From Deltaproteobacteria bacterium (GTDB lineage Bacteria > Desulfobacterota > Desulfobaccia > Desulfobaccales > 0-14-0-80-60-11): DNA of 39,449 nucleotides. Positions within the stretch are counted from its first letter, which is position 1. Every line of letters begins with the position of its first letter. The notes beneath the pieces were generated by a model. The model had not been told where the DNA came from. It was given only the letters and a program-made list of their open reading frames with translations, and ran no database searches. Positions 22,556 through 31,468 of this stretch are shown here, piece by piece. The position numbers and the translations under genes were made by a program. The stretch is from the NCBI GenBank assembly GCA_026388765.1, contig JAPLJC010000097.1, positions 1-39,449 on the forward strand, given 5' to 3'.

Positions 22556-25075
22556 ATGGGAGGGACTATGGAAGCTCACTATTCAGCCCTTGTCGATCCT
22601 GGTAAGCCATTTTCGTCAACCACCCACCTCGCCGCCCGGCGGCTCCGCGCCGGTCTGGTGTTTCTGCTGGCCTTCTGTCTTTCTCTGGCCTTTCTCTCCC
22701 CCGCCCTGGGCGGGGACGGCGCCCTGGATACTAGCTTCGATCCCGGCGCCGGGGTGAAAAAGATTCCCATCATCCTGGGAAAAGTCGACTACAACGATGG
22801 CAGCGGCAAGTCCCTGGTCTACGGCTATTTCACTTCCATTGGCGGCGCCACTCGGACCTCCATTGCCCGGCTAAATTCTGACGGCGGCCTGGACGGCTCC
22901 TTCAACGCCGTGCTCAATTCCGGGGAAATCCGCGATGTCGCCCTGTTAAACCCCAGTGATCCCAACAGCCAGATCCTCATCGGCGGGGTCTTCAGCATCG
23001 GTTCGGGCGGCAACATCTATAATAATCTGGCCCTTCTGAGCTCCAGCGGGTCCCAGCTTACCGGCCCTTCATTTTACCTGACTCTGGGGTCGTACGGGGC
23101 CGTAAATAGTCTGGCGGTGCAGTCGGACGGCAAAATCCTGGTGGGGGGTTACTCCATCCCGGTGGCGGGGGATATCAGCGCTACCTATCATTTACTCCGC
23201 TTAAATGTTAACGGTACTTTGGATACTTTCTACCCCAAGTTGTCGGCCCCTGGCGGCTATGTCCTTTCCCTGAAAATTCTCGGCGGCGATACGGCGCGCC
23301 TCTTCGGGACCATACCCCGCGCCGGCGGTTCGCACATGGATTACCTGCTGGTCCTTAACGCCACCGGCGTCGTGCAAACGAACCTCGGGGATGAAACGGT
23401 GGACGGCCCCATCCTGAATATGGGTCAGCAGAGCGGCGGCAAATGGGTGATCGGCGGGCAGTTCGGGAACGCCTACAACTCCAGCACGGCGTCGTGGGTG
23501 CCCAGGAATCGTGTCGCCCGTCTGAACAGCAACCTGACCCTGGACCCCTCCTTTAGCACCGGCGGCCCCAATGGCAGCGTTGCTCAAGTTACCATCCAGA
23601 CCGATAACAAGATTGTCCTGGCGGGCAATTTTAGCAGTTTTAATGGGACCCCCTGCGGCTACCTGGTGCGCCTTTCCGCCGAGGGTGTGTTAGACTCCAG
23701 CTTTAATAGTGGCGGGAGCGGGGCTGATGACCGCATTTTCCGCATGACGGATAACGGCAGCCTCACCGCCTGGTACATCTTTGGCGCCTTCCGCACCTAC
23801 AACGGCACCAACCGCCCCGGCATCGCTTACTTGAGCCTCGACGGCACCCTCACCGCTACTTACGCCGGCCTCACCACCGACTCCACCACGCTGGGCACGG
23901 TTTACGCCCTGGCCCGGCAAAGCGACGGCAAGATCCTCATCGGCGGCGACTTCACCGGGTATCGCGGCAAGTATCGCGGTGGTTTTGCCCGGCTCAACCC
24001 CGGCGGCACCCTGGATACTTCTTTCAAAGGCGGAATTGACGGCACCTATGTCAAAAGCATCGCCATCCAGCCCGACGGCAAGATCCTGCTGGCCGGCTAT
24101 TTCGGCGCGGTCCAGCAATATGCCTGCACCAGTCTGGCTCGCTTGAACTCCGACAGTTATTTCGATACCACCTTTAAACCCATCGTCACCAAGCTGGACG
24201 GCTCGGTGAGCGATCTTAAACAGGTTAAGCCGCGGCAAAACGGCCAGATCATGGTGGCCGGGCATTTCCGCACCATCAGCGGCCTCAGCCGCACCACCGC
24301 GGCCCGCCTCAATGCCGATGGCACCCTGGATGCCGCCTTCGACGCCCAGGTCACCATCAATTTGGGCGTCAGCATAAGAAGCGACCGGGTGGCGGAAGTG
24401 AACGGCAAATACCTGGTGGTCGGCTATGTCACTTATGACGGCTTGTCTCGGGGCTTCCTCACCCGCCTCACCAACACCGGGGCCATGGACCCCACCTTCG
24501 GGCCCACTGCGGCACCAACGCCGTCGCCCAACGTCATTATCACGGCTGGGGAGGTCAAGGACCTGGCCCTCCAGAAAGACGGCCGCATCATGGTGTGCGG
24601 CGACTTCGTCGAGATCATCGACGGCTCCTTTAGCCGGCCGCAGCGGGGCCGCATCGCTCGCTTCACCGCCGACGGCCTGCTGGATGGCACCTTCACCACC
24701 ACCACTGGCGCCAACAGTTACATCGAGGCCATGGCCCTGCAGCCCAACGGCAAGATCCTCATCGGCGGTAACTTCACCGGCTATAATCTACCGAACGTCT
24801 ACCCCACACCTCCACCTAACCGAAACCGCCTCGCCCGGGTCCTCCCCAACGGCGACCTGGATAATTCTTTCAATCCCGGCACCGGCCTGGCTGAGCCCGC
24901 CTCCGCCTCCTATAAAGTGAGCGCCTATGCGGTGCTCCGGCTGGCCAGCGGCAAGGCCTTGATCGGCGGCTATTTTAGTCAGTACAATGGCACCACCCGG
25001 AATCAACTGGCCCAGGTCTTGGCCGGGCCGGCGGATGCCTGTCCGGCCCCCGTTGACCTGTTGCTCCTGGACTAA
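22556..25075 (+). CDS. Secreted delta-60 repeat (beta-propeller-like) protein
   Basis: The 839-aa protein has an N-terminal signal/anchor (hydrophobic core LVFLLAFCLSLAFLSPALG, about residues 33-52). The rest is a string of roughly 55-65-residue repeats with the pattern DGKILIGGxFxxYxGxxRxxxARLNxDGxLDxxF, the delta-60 repeat. Clear units include those with SDGKILVGGY, TDNKIVLAGNF, SDGKILIGGDF, PDGKILLAGYF, NGQIMVAGHF, DGRIMVCGDF and NGKILIGGNF. Such proteins are extracellular or surface-bound; their function is unknown. The start is uncertain: ATG 22556 and ATG 22568 are both poorly spaced from GGGAGGG. The chain stops after LLLLD without a recognised anchor, and the frame stays open for 45 more codons, so the 3' end may be an altered version of a longer protein. 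Confidence 0.88.
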   Translation: MGGTMEAHYSALVDPGKPFSSTTHLAARRLRAGLVFLLAFCLSLAFLSPALGGDGALDTSFDPGAGVKKIPIILGKVDYNDGSGKSLVYGYFTSIGGATRTSIARLNSDGGLDGSFNAVLNSGEIRDVALLNPSDPNSQILIGGVFSIGSGGNIYNNLALLSSSGSQLTGPSFYLTLGSYGAVNSLAVQSDGKILVGGYSIPVAGDISATYHLLRLNVNGTLDTFYPKLSAPGGYVLSLKILGGDTARLFGTIPRAGGSHMDYLLVLNATGVVQTNLGDETVDGPILNMGQQSGGKWVIGGQFGNAYNSSTASWVPRNRVARLNSNLTLDPSFSTGGPNGSVAQVTIQTDNKIVLAGNFSSFNGTPCGYLVRLSAEGVLDSSFNSGGSGADDRIFRMTDNGSLTAWYIFGAFRTYNGTNRPGIAYLSLDGTLTATYAGLTTDSTTLGTVYALARQSDGKILIGGDFTGYRGKYRGGFARLNPGGTLDTSFKGGIDGTYVKSIAIQPDGKILLAGYFGAVQQYACTSLARLNSDSYFDTTFKPIVTKLDGSVSDLKQVKPRQNGQIMVAGHFRTISGLSRTTAARLNADGTLDAAFDAQVTINLGVSIRSDRVAEVNGKYLVVGYVTYDGLSRGFLTRLTNTGAMDPTFGPTAAPTPSPNVIITAGEVKDLALQKDGRIMVCGDFVEIIDGSFSRPQRGRIARFTADGLLDGTFTTTTGANSYIEAMALQPNGKILIGGNFTGYNLPNVYPTPPPNRNRLARVLPNGDLDNSFNPGTGLAEPASASYKVSAYAVLRLASGKALIGGYFSQYNGTTRNQLAQVLAGPADACPAPVDLLLLD

Positions 25076-25117
25076 CCGGCCGCCGCGATTGATCCTGGCA
25101 AAGCGGCAGATGCCGAT

Positions 25118-25147
25118 GGGGGTAATGGCTCCAGAGCCATTACCCCC
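25118..25147. repeat. 14-bp perfect inverted repeat between convergent genes
   Basis: GGGGGTAATGGCTC and GAGCCATTACCCCC are separated by CA. It lies between the convergent delta-60 and cdsA genes and could act as a two-way terminator, but no T run follows in either direction. The remainder of 25076-25268 contains no gene. Confidence 0.75.
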
Positions 25148-25268
25148 AAAGTTTGGCGTCTCCCGGGTTCCGGGGAGCCGGCCTTATATAAATCGAAAAT
25201 TAAATTAAGCTAAAATCTTAATCGGAATTTAGGAGGAATTGGCGTGGCTGGTTCCGGGCGGGCTCATT

Positions 25269-26117
25269 TCACCAGCCGATAAGGAATAGGCGCACATAGA
25301 CCACCACCGGGGCGGCAAAGAGGATGCTGTCCAGGCGATCCAGCATGCCGCCGTGGCCGGGAAGCAGATTGGAGGCGTCCTTCACCTGGACCTGGCGCTT
25401 CAGCATGGATTCGAACAGGTCCCCCAAGAGGCCCACCACCGCCAGGACTACGGCCAGGACGGCCAGGGCCCAGCCCTGCATCTCCGGGAGCAGCCATTTC
25501 CCCAACAGCACCCCCACCACCAAGCTGGCGGCCAGGCCGCCCCAGACGCCGGCCCAGGTCTTCCCCGGGCTCACCGCCGGATAAAGCTTCGTTTTTCCCA
25601 GCGTCCGGCCCGTATAATAAGCCCCGGTATCCCCGGCAAAGATCACCAGCAGGAACCAGAGGACCCACCACTCCCCCTGAGGCAGGAAGCGCAGCCAGAT
25701 GAGATGCCCCAAAAGGAACGGCAGATAAAGGAGCCCCAAAAGGCTTACCGCCAGATCCCGGCTCAGGTGCTCAATATGCCCGTAACTCAGCAGATAAAAG
25801 AGAAACAGGAAAAACAGGCACCAGACCAGGACGAACAAAACGGTGGAAGGGTTGCAAAATAAGATGCCGGAGGGGGTGCACAGGTTGTCGGAAGGATGGG
25901 CCGTGCAGAAGCTCAGGAGGAGGAGCGAGCCCAGCAAGATGGCCTTGACCCGGCGGGATTTATCCGCCTCCGCCAGGAACATCCCCAGGAATTCCCACTG
26001 ACCCAGGCCGCTCACCACCAGGATCACCAAGACAAAAAGGAGGAGTCCTCCCTTGATCAGCACCAATACCAGGAGAGGCAGGAGGATCAAAGCCGTTAGC
26101 CAGCGCTGGGATTGCAC
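25269..26117 (-). CDS. cdsA: Phosphatidate cytidylyltransferase (CDP-diglyceride synthase)
   Basis: The 282-aa membrane protein ends with the family signature LFESMLKRQVQVKDASNLLPGHGGMLDRLDS, which holds the catalytic Asp and Lys residues; DTGAYYTGRTLGKTKLYPAVSPGKTWAG upstream is the other conserved block. About eight hydrophobic helices are visible. It makes CDP-diacylglycerol from phosphatidate and CTP, the branch point for all phospholipids. The start is a GTG at 26117 with AAGGAGG 6 nt away. It is last in the ileS-lspA-lgt-cdsA row, separated from lgt by 67 nt that include a long palindrome; isoprenoid-synthase and dxr partners often seen with cdsA are absent. Confidence 0.95.
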   Translation of the reverse strand: MQSQRWLTALILLPLLVLVLIKGGLLLFVLVILVVSGLGQWEFLGMFLAEADKSRRVKAILLGSLLLLSFCTAHPSDNLCTPSGILFCNPSTVLFVLVWCLFFLFLFYLLSYGHIEHLSRDLAVSLLGLLYLPFLLGHLIWLRFLPQGEWWVLWFLLVIFAGDTGAYYTGRTLGKTKLYPAVSPGKTWAGVWGGLAASLVVGVLLGKWLLPEMQGWALAVLAVVLAVVGLLGDLFESMLKRQVQVKDASNLLPGHGGMLDRLDSILFAAPVVVYVRLFLIGW

Positions 26118-26151
26118 CAGGTCCTCCTTTTCATGCGTCCGGGAATGTAGG

Positions 26152-26181
26152 TGTAGGGGCGGCTCGCGAGCCGCCCCTACA
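26152..26181. repeat. 30-nt perfect palindrome between lgt and cdsA
   Basis: TGTAGGGGCGGCTCG is followed directly by its exact reverse complement. It lies within the lgt-cdsA gap and would form a 15-bp snap-back with no free loop. Its GTAGGGGCGG core resembles other REP families with a CCCTAC end. Confidence 0.9.
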
Positions 26182-26184
26182 GGA

Positions 26185-26970
26185 TCATCTTTCCTGGGAT
26201 TGCTGCCCCGCCTTCCGGCCGAACCAGAACAGCAAGGCCCCGCACCCGAGGGCCAGGCCCAAGGCTATAGCCTGGGTCAGAGGCAGCCAACCGAACAGCA
26301 CCGGGCCGCGGTAATCACCCTGGTTCCGGAAGAACTCCACCACGAAACGCACCAGTCCCGCCAGACAAAAATAAGTGAGAATCATCTGACCATCGAAACG
26401 TTTCTTGGTCTTCAGGACACTGAGCAACCCAAAAACCCCGAGGGCCAGGAGGGCCTCATAAAGCTGGGCCGGGTGCAGCGGTTCCCGCACCGGGCATAGC
26501 GACTGCGGATTGGTAAAGGTCACTGCCCAGGGCAGATCGGCGGGGCTACCATAACAGCAGCCGGCCATGAAGCAGCCGATCCGGCCGAAAAACTGACCCA
26601 CGGGCAGGCCCAGGGCCAGGGCGTCCAGGGTGGTCCGCCAGGGCAAATGGTTGCGCCGCATATAATAAAAGGCCACCGCCAGGGCCAGGATCACGCCCCC
26701 GTGAAAGACCAGCCCGCCTTCCCAAATGGCGAAAATTTTTAGCGGATGCTCCAGGAAAGGCCGTAAATCCAGGAGGATGTAAAGCAGGCGAGAGCCCACC
26801 AGGGCCCCCAGGACCGCATAAAAGCAGAGGTCGTAGAATTTCGCCACCGGCAGGCCCAACCGCCCGGCCTCCCGGCTGGAGATAAAAATGGCGCTGAGAA
26901 AGCCCAGGGCTAGAAAAAACCCGTAAGTAAAGAGCTTTATGGGCCCAAATTCAAACAGGATCGGATGCAT
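26185..26970 (-). CDS. lgt: Prolipoprotein diacylglyceryl transferase
   Basis: The 261-aa integral membrane protein has about seven hydrophobic segments. It carries the Lgt signature GRIGCFMAGCCYGSPADLPWAVTF (about residues 130-153), in the GCCYG form common in delta-type bacteria. It also has the N-terminal FGPIKLFTYGFFLALGF block and HPAQLYEALLALGVF. It transfers diacylglycerol from phosphatidylglycerol to the lipobox cysteine, the first step of lipoprotein maturation. The ATG at 26970 lies inside lspA, overlapping it by 20 nt, so the two lipoprotein-processing enzymes are coupled. The bamD lipoprotein in this window would be one substrate. Confidence 0.95.
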   Translation of the reverse strand: MHPILFEFGPIKLFTYGFFLALGFLSAIFISSREAGRLGLPVAKFYDLCFYAVLGALVGSRLLYILLDLRPFLEHPLKIFAIWEGGLVFHGGVILALAVAFYYMRRNHLPWRTTLDALALGLPVGQFFGRIGCFMAGCCYGSPADLPWAVTFTNPQSLCPVREPLHPAQLYEALLALGVFGLLSVLKTKKRFDGQMILTYFCLAGLVRFVVEFFRNQGDYRGPVLFGWLPLTQAIALGLALGCGALLFWFGRKAGQQSQER

Positions 26971-27451
26971 GGCAAGATTTCTCTTCGGTTAAGATTACCC
27001 ACACCAACCAGCCGGCCCCCAGGCACACCAGGCTGTCGGCCACGTTGAAGGCCGGCCAATGATAGCGCCCCCAGTAGAGGTCCAGAAAATCCACCACTTC
27101 TCCCAGGCGCACCCGGTCGATCAGGTTGCCCAGGGCCCCGGCCATGATCAGGCTGTAGCCCAACTCCGCCTGCCAGTTCTGCTGCGGCAGACGATACCAC
27201 AGATAACCCACCACCCCCAGCACCAGGCTGGTGGTGGCGAAAAAAAATAGCCGGGTGAACTCCACCGACAGACCGCCCAGCAACCCGAAGGCCGCCCCCT
27301 TGTTGTGGACGTGCACCAGGTTGAATAAGCCGCTCACCAGGGGGATCTGGGAGCCGAGGGGCAGAGACTTGAGGACCAGTAATTTGCTCACCTGGTCCAG
27401 GGCCAGGCCCAGGACCAAAACCGCAACGAGAATCATAGTTTTGCGATACAT
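26951..27451 (-). CDS. lspA: Lipoprotein signal peptidase (signal peptidase II)
   Basis: The 166-aa protein has four transmembrane helices. Its two catalytic aspartates lie in GALGNLIDRVRLGEVVDFLDL and FNVADSLVCLGAG. It removes the signal peptide from diacylated prolipoproteins at the inner membrane. The ATG at 27451 is 15 nt from the ileS stop codon, the classical ileS-lspA order, and lgt overlaps its 3' end. All residues expected for activity are present. Confidence 0.96.
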   Translation of the reverse strand: MYRKTMILVAVLVLGLALDQVSKLLVLKSLPLGSQIPLVSGLFNLVHVHNKGAAFGLLGGLSVEFTRLFFFATTSLVLGVVGYLWYRLPQQNWQAELGYSLIMAGALGNLIDRVRLGEVVDFLDLYWGRYHWPAFNVADSLVCLGAGWLVWVILTEEKSCHASDPV

Positions 27452-27466
27452 TTGCTAATCGCTTTC

Positions 27467-30319
27467 CTATATGGGCGAACCGCCCGTCGGACCCATAGGT
27501 CCGCCAATAATGGACGAAATATCCCTGTCAATCAAAAATGGTTCATGTCCCAGCTCCCTGCGGCAGCGGCGGCACAGTTGCGGATGCTGGGGGTCTTCGC
27601 CCACCCCCGGATAATGGAACCAGCAGCGGACGCATTTGGCGCCGGCGGCTTTTTCAACTAGCACTACATCAGGCATGTCTTCCCAGATAAATTCGCCAGA
27701 CATATCTCTTAAAAAATTTACTTCCAATTCGGGCACTTGAGCCAAAATTTTAAGTTCCTCAACTTGGCCCTTAAGTTTCTCGTATCGATCACCGCTCGCA
27801 TTTATGGCTACCATAGCTTCCTGCGACGCAGCAATCCGCTTGGTCTTCCGAGCCTCCTCCAGAGCACGGTTAATCTCATCGCGCACCTCAAGAAGAAATT
27901 TATATTTGGATAGCAATTCCTCATCGGGAAACCCCGCGGGTGCCGTCGGCAAGGCCGCCAGGTGAACGCTGGCCGCCTTCTCCTTACCGGGAAGATACTC
28001 CCAGATCTCATCGGCAGTGAAGGAGAGGATGGGGGCCATGGCCAGGGTAAGGCCACGCACAAGGTCCCACAGGGTGCTCTGGGCGCTGCGGCGTTCAGGT
28101 GAATCCGCCCGGGAGACGTAGAGGCGGTCTTTCAAGATATCCAGGTAGATGGCGCTCATCTCCACGGCGCAGAATTGGTGCAGCTTATGGAAGGCCAGGT
28201 GAAATTCGTAGTCACTGTAGGCCCGTTTCACCCGCTCCAGGAGCTGGGCCAGCCAGGACAGGGCCAGCCGGTCCAATCCTTCCCGTTGCGCGGCCGGCAC
28301 CAAATGGACCTCCGGGTCGAAGTCATAGAGGTTTCCCAGCATGAAGCGGGCGGTGTTGCGGAAGCGCCGGTAGGCGTCGGCCAACTGCTTCAGGATGTCG
28401 GGAGAAAGGCGCACGTCGTCCCGGTAGTCCTCCGCCGCCACCCACAACCGCAGGATCTCGGCCCCGTATTTATCCATCACTTCCTGGGGGGCGATGACGT
28501 TGCCCAAAGACTTGGACATCTTGCGGCCGTCCCCGTCCACCACGAAGCCGTGGGTCAGCACCCCCTTGTAGGGGGCCAGGCCCCGGGTGCCCACTGCGGT
28601 CAAGAGGCTCGAGTGGAACCAGCCCCGGTGCTGGTCCGAGCCCTCCAGATAAAGGTCGGCGGGGAGGCCCAGGGCCGGGTCGGGCTCCAACACCGCGGCC
28701 CAACTCACCCCGGAATCGAACCAGACGTCCAGGATGTCCGTCTCTTTGCGAAAATCCGCGGCGCCGCAGGAGCAGCGAGTTCCCGGAGGCAAAAGCTCGG
28801 TAACCGGGCTGGTAAACCAGAAGTCTGCCCCCTCCTGCCGCGCCCGCTCAACGATGCGGGTCATAATCTCCGGAGTGAGCAGCACCTCGCCACATTTTTC
28901 ACAGTGGAAGGCGACGATGGGCACCCCCCACGAGCGCTGCCGGGAGATGCACCAATCGGGGCGGCGCTCCACCATCTGGTAAATGCGCTCCCGGCCCCAG
29001 CGGGGGATCCAGGTGACCTGGTCGATGGCCGCCAGGGCCTTGGCCCGCAGGCCGTTTTTTTCCATGGAGATGAACCACTGCTCCGTGGCCCGGAAAATGA
29101 TGGGCTGCTTGCAGCGCCAGCAGTGGGGATAGCTGTGGCTGGTCTCATCCGCCTTGAGGAGCTTGCCCTTCTGGCGCAGCAGCTCGATGATGCCGGTGTT
29201 GGCCGCCTCGACCTTTTGGCCGGCAAACTCGGGCACCTCATCGGTGAACCGGCCGCCGTCATCCACCGGGGAGTAAGGCTCCAACCCGTACCGCCGGCCG
29301 AAGTCATAGTCTTCCTGGCCGTGTCCGGGAGCAATGTGGACCAGCCCGGTGCCGGCCTCCAGGGTGACGTAATCAGCCAGAATAACTTGGGATTTCCGCT
29401 CGATCCAGGGATGGCGGCAGATGGCCCCTTCCAACTGGCGACCCCGCACCTTCAAGGTTTCCCTGCCCTGGAGCCCCCAGAAGGACAAAAGCCCTGCGGC
29501 CAGGTCAGCCGCCACCAGCAAGGTCTCGCCGCCCACCTCCAGCGCCGCGTACTCAAAATCGGGATGCACCGCGATGGCCAGGTTGGCCGGCAAGGTCCAG
29601 GGCGTGGTGGTCCAGATGACCAGGGAGACCTTCGGAAGATTGGCCAATTCCGGTAACTGAGCCGGGGCCTGCGCCAGCGAAAACTTCACAAAAACCGCAG
29701 GGGCCTTATGCTCCTCGTACTCCACCTCGGCCTCGGCCAGGGCCGTGCGGCAGGTGGCGCACCAGTGGATGGGCTTTTTACTGCGATGGATGGCGCCGCT
29801 AAAATAGAACTGGCCGTATTCCTCCAGGATTTCCGCCACATAGGCCGGGTTCATGGTCAGATACGGTTTATCCCAATCCCCCAGCACCCCCAGGCGTTGG
29901 AACTCGGCCCGCTGGATATCGATGAATTTCCGGGCATAATCCCGGCAATGCTGCCGCACTTCCACCTTAGATAACCGAAGCTTTTTGGCCTTCAGATCCT
30001 TGTCCACCTGGTGCTCGATGGGCAGGCCGTGGCAATCCCAGCCGGGCACGTAGGGGCAATCCCAGCCGGTCATTTGCCGGGATTTGATGATGATGTCCTT
30101 GAGGATCTTGTTCAGGGCGTGGCCCAGATGGAGGTGGCCATTGGCGTAGGGCGGGCCGTCGTGCAGGATGAAGCGGGGGCGGCCGCGGCCGGCGGTGCGC
30201 ATGAGGCCGTAAAGGTCCATTTCGGCCCACTTCTCCAGCCTCACGGGTTCCCGCCGGGGCAGGTCTGCCTTCATGGGAAAATCGGTTTTGGGCAGGTTCA
30301 GGGTCTGTTTATAATCCAT
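27467..30319 (-). CDS. ileS: Isoleucine--tRNA ligase
   Basis: The start is the ATG at 30319, preceded by GGGAGG 7 nt away; a longer open frame to 30355 lacks such a site. The 950-aa class I synthetase has the HIGH-type motif [16 protein letters not shown] near residue 60, the editing (CP1) domain with [18 protein letters not shown], the KMSKS loop [11 protein letters not shown] near 600, and a C-terminal zinc site CVRCWFHYP...CRRC near 908-930. This is the bacterial type-1 architecture at the expected length. It charges tRNA-Ile and heads the lspA-lgt-cdsA row. No T-box leader is seen in the 228-nt gap upstream, which instead holds palindromic repeats. Confidence 0.97.
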   Translation of the reverse strand: MDYKQTLNLPKTDFPMKADLPRREPVRLEKWAEMDLYGLMRTAGRGRPRFILHDGPPYANGHLHLGHALNKILKDIIIKSRQMTGWDCPYVPGWDCHGLPIEHQVDKDLKAKKLRLSKVEVRQHCRDYARKFIDIQRAEFQRLGVLGDWDKPYLTMNPAYVAEILEEYGQFYFSGAIHRSKKPIHWCATCRTALAEAEVEYEEHKAPAVFVKFSLAQAPAQLPELANLPKVSLVIWTTTPWTLPANLAIAVHPDFEYAALEVGGETLLVAADLAAGLLSFWGLQGRETLKVRGRQLEGAICRHPWIERKSQVILADYVTLEAGTGLVHIAPGHGQEDYDFGRRYGLEPYSPVDDGGRFTDEVPEFAGQKVEAANTGIIELLRQKGKLLKADETSHSYPHCWRCKQPIIFRATEQWFISMEKNGLRAKALAAIDQVTWIPRWGRERIYQMVERRPDWCISRQRSWGVPIVAFHCEKCGEVLLTPEIMTRIVERARQEGADFWFTSPVTELLPPGTRCSCGAADFRKETDILDVWFDSGVSWAAVLEPDPALGLPADLYLEGSDQHRGWFHSSLLTAVGTRGLAPYKGVLTHGFVVDGDGRKMSKSLGNVIAPQEVMDKYGAEILRLWVAAEDYRDDVRLSPDILKQLADAYRRFRNTARFMLGNLYDFDPEVHLVPAAQREGLDRLALSWLAQLLERVKRAYSDYEFHLAFHKLHQFCAVEMSAIYLDILKDRLYVSRADSPERRSAQSTLWDLVRGLTLAMAPILSFTADEIWEYLPGKEKAASVHLAALPTAPAGFPDEELLSKYKFLLEVRDEINRALEEARKTKRIAASQEAMVAINASGDRYEKLKGQVEELKILAQVPELEVNFLRDMSGEFIWEDMPDVVLVEKAAGAKCVRCWFHYPGVGEDPQHPQLCRRCRRELGHEPFLIDRDISSIIGGPMGPTGGSPI

Positions 30320-30387
30320 CCAACGGCCTCCCAGCCAATTACATCTTAATAACATATCCCATCGGCCCAGAAAATCAAGCAGATGTG

Positions 30388-30423
30388 GGACAGGCGCCTC
30401 GCCTGGGCGGTGCGCACCCTACA
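30388..30423. repeat. REP-like palindromes upstream of ileS
   Basis: CAGGCG-CCT-CGCCTG (30391-30405) and GGTGCGCACC (30409-30418) followed by CTACACGG share the short GC stem and CCTAC tail of the repeats around the RAYT gene. Confidence 0.55.
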
Positions 30424-30460
30424 CGGCGGGCACGAAGGCAAAGCCCAACCAAGCCTTTGG

Positions 30461-30486
30461 TAGCATAGGCTTTCCAGCCTGTGCCC
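30461..30486. repeat. Family B palindromic repeat
   Basis: TAGCATAGGCTTTCCAGCCTGTGCC is a variant of the copies at 14947 and 30924, with GCTTTCCAGC at its centre. Confidence 0.7.
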
Positions 30487-30512
30487 CACAGGCAAAAGCT
30501 CCCGCCCCTCCC

Positions 30513-30542
30513 TTGACCGCCCCGAGGACTTTCGGATATGAT
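30513..30542 (+). promoter_or_regulatory. Promoter of the 110-aa membrane-protein gene
   Basis: TTGACC (30513-30518), an 18-nt spacer and TATGAT (30537-30542) end only 5 nt before the ATG at 30548. No Shine-Dalgarno sequence lies between, which points to a leaderless transcript. Confidence 0.55.
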
Positions 30543-30547
30543 AAACC

Positions 30548-30880
30548 ATGCGTCATAAGATTACGGCTTTTCTCTTGTCGGCCCTGGTCTTTCCGGGGCT
30601 GGGGCAACTATATAATCAAGAGCGCCGCAAGGGGATGATCCTGGTGCTGGCGGCCAATGGCCTGTTGGGGCTGGTATTTCTCACCCTCCTGATCCTGGTT
30701 TCCCGGGAATACACCCTGGTTTTCTACCCCCGGCCCCCCACCATGGAAATGGTCCAGATGCTGCTGCTGGATACCCTCAGGCATCCGCTGTTCTGGCTGC
30801 CCTGCGGCCTCCTCCTGGCCTTGTGGGGCTACGCCGCGGTGGACGCGGCCCGCCGGGCCGGTCCGCCGGCCCAGGAATAA
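30548..30880 (+). CDS. Small membrane protein with LFPGLGQLYN-type motif
   Basis: The 110-aa protein has an N-terminal helix-turn motif SALVFPGLGQLYNQERRKGM, which resembles the opening of TM2/DUF5683-like small membrane proteins. Two clear transmembrane helices (about 30-53 and 81-100) and a basic C-terminus follow. No function is known. It is divergent from ileS and about 130 nt upstream of the next small gene, from which it is separated by hairpins. The start is set by the ATG 5 nt after a -10 box. Confidence 0.7.
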   Translation: MRHKITAFLLSALVFPGLGQLYNQERRKGMILVLAANGLLGLVFLTLLILVSREYTLVFYPRPPTMEMVQMLLLDTLRHPLFWLPCGLLLALWGYAAVDAARRAGPPAQE

Positions 30881-30896
30881 CCGAGATAAAAATGTG

Positions 30897-30972
30897 GAAC
30901 AGCCGATGCGGCTGTTCAATAGTGGCACAGGCTTCCAGCCTGTGTGCCCCACAGGCCGGAGGCCTGTGCCAC
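30897..30972. repeat. Cluster of three hairpins (terminator-like plus two family B repeats)
   Basis: GAACAGCC/GGCTGTTC (30897-30917) is followed by the palindromes GGCACAGGCTTCCAGCCTGTGTGCC (30924-30948) and CCACAGGCCGGAGGCCTGTGCCAC (30949-30972). The first could end the preceding transcript; the other two are members of the dispersed family near 14947. Confidence 0.75.
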
Positions 30973-31008
30973 TTAACCACTTCAGGGGTTTAAATCTGAG
31001 AAAATAAT

Positions 31009-31356
31009 ATGAGACAATACCTGCTGGACGAAATCGCCCGGAACGATCTCCCCCGGGTGCGGCAATACCTCAAGAAGCACGCCACGGCCTCGAGCCTGGA
31101 AGACATCTGGTGGGTGGATTTGCCGGAAGACCTGCTGAGCCCGGAGCAGTTCGCCCACCGCGACTGCCGGCCCTTCCGCTTCGCCGTGGAAGTGGGGGAA
31201 AGGGAGGTGGGGGATAGCTTCCTACGCTTCGAAACCCTCATCCGCAGCCGGGAGAAGATGCGCTGCACCTGCATCGACTACGCCACCCGCCAGCAACGGG
31301 ACTTTATCCTGGCCTTCGCCGATCGGTTGGTGGAGGAGTTGGCGCTGAGGACTTGA
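31009..31356 (+). CDS. Conserved-looking 115-aa protein of unknown function
   Basis: The soluble 115-residue protein (no signal or membrane segment) has an even mix of charged and hydrophobic residues and a consistent GC-rich third codon position, so it looks like a real gene. A central motif SLEDIWWVDLPEDLLSPEQFAHRDCRPFRFAVEVGE and a C-terminal CTCIDYATRQQRDFILAFADRLVEEL are distinctive, but I do not recognise a family. No strong Shine-Dalgarno sequence is seen. The next 250 nt hold the edge of an insertion element. Confidence 0.7.
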   Translation: MRQYLLDEIARNDLPRVRQYLKKHATASSLEDIWWVDLPEDLLSPEQFAHRDCRPFRFAVEVGEREVGDSFLRFETLIRSREKMRCTCIDYATRQQRDFILAFADRLVEELALRT

Positions 31357-31468
31357 ACAGAATGCCGAGAGCCGCCACCCATCTGAAGCTCTGAGCGGGA
31401 TTTCGACAAGTTACGATAGGGTCAAAATATCGAAAATTATTATTGGCTCCCAAATGTTGAATACCTAG

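Noticed and set aside
22800-25020. Tandem DNA repeats within the delta-60 gene
   Set aside because: The repetition is at protein level (about 60-residue propeller-like units); DNA copies are diverged, so no DNA repeat feature is called.
20857-25075. TolC-like protein and delta-60 protein as a type I secretion pair
   Set aside because: The delta-60 protein has an N-terminal Sec-type signal, no RTX motif is seen, a strong terminator separates the genes and no ABC/HlyD partner is present.
28175-29656. 493-codon plus-strand frame across ileS
   Set aside because: Antisense to a highly conserved tRNA synthetase, with the low-complexity composition of GC-rich shadows.
30388-30972. Clustered palindromes as a CRISPR array
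   Set aside because: The hairpins differ in sequence and spacing, with no identical direct repeats, no regular spacers and no cas genes.
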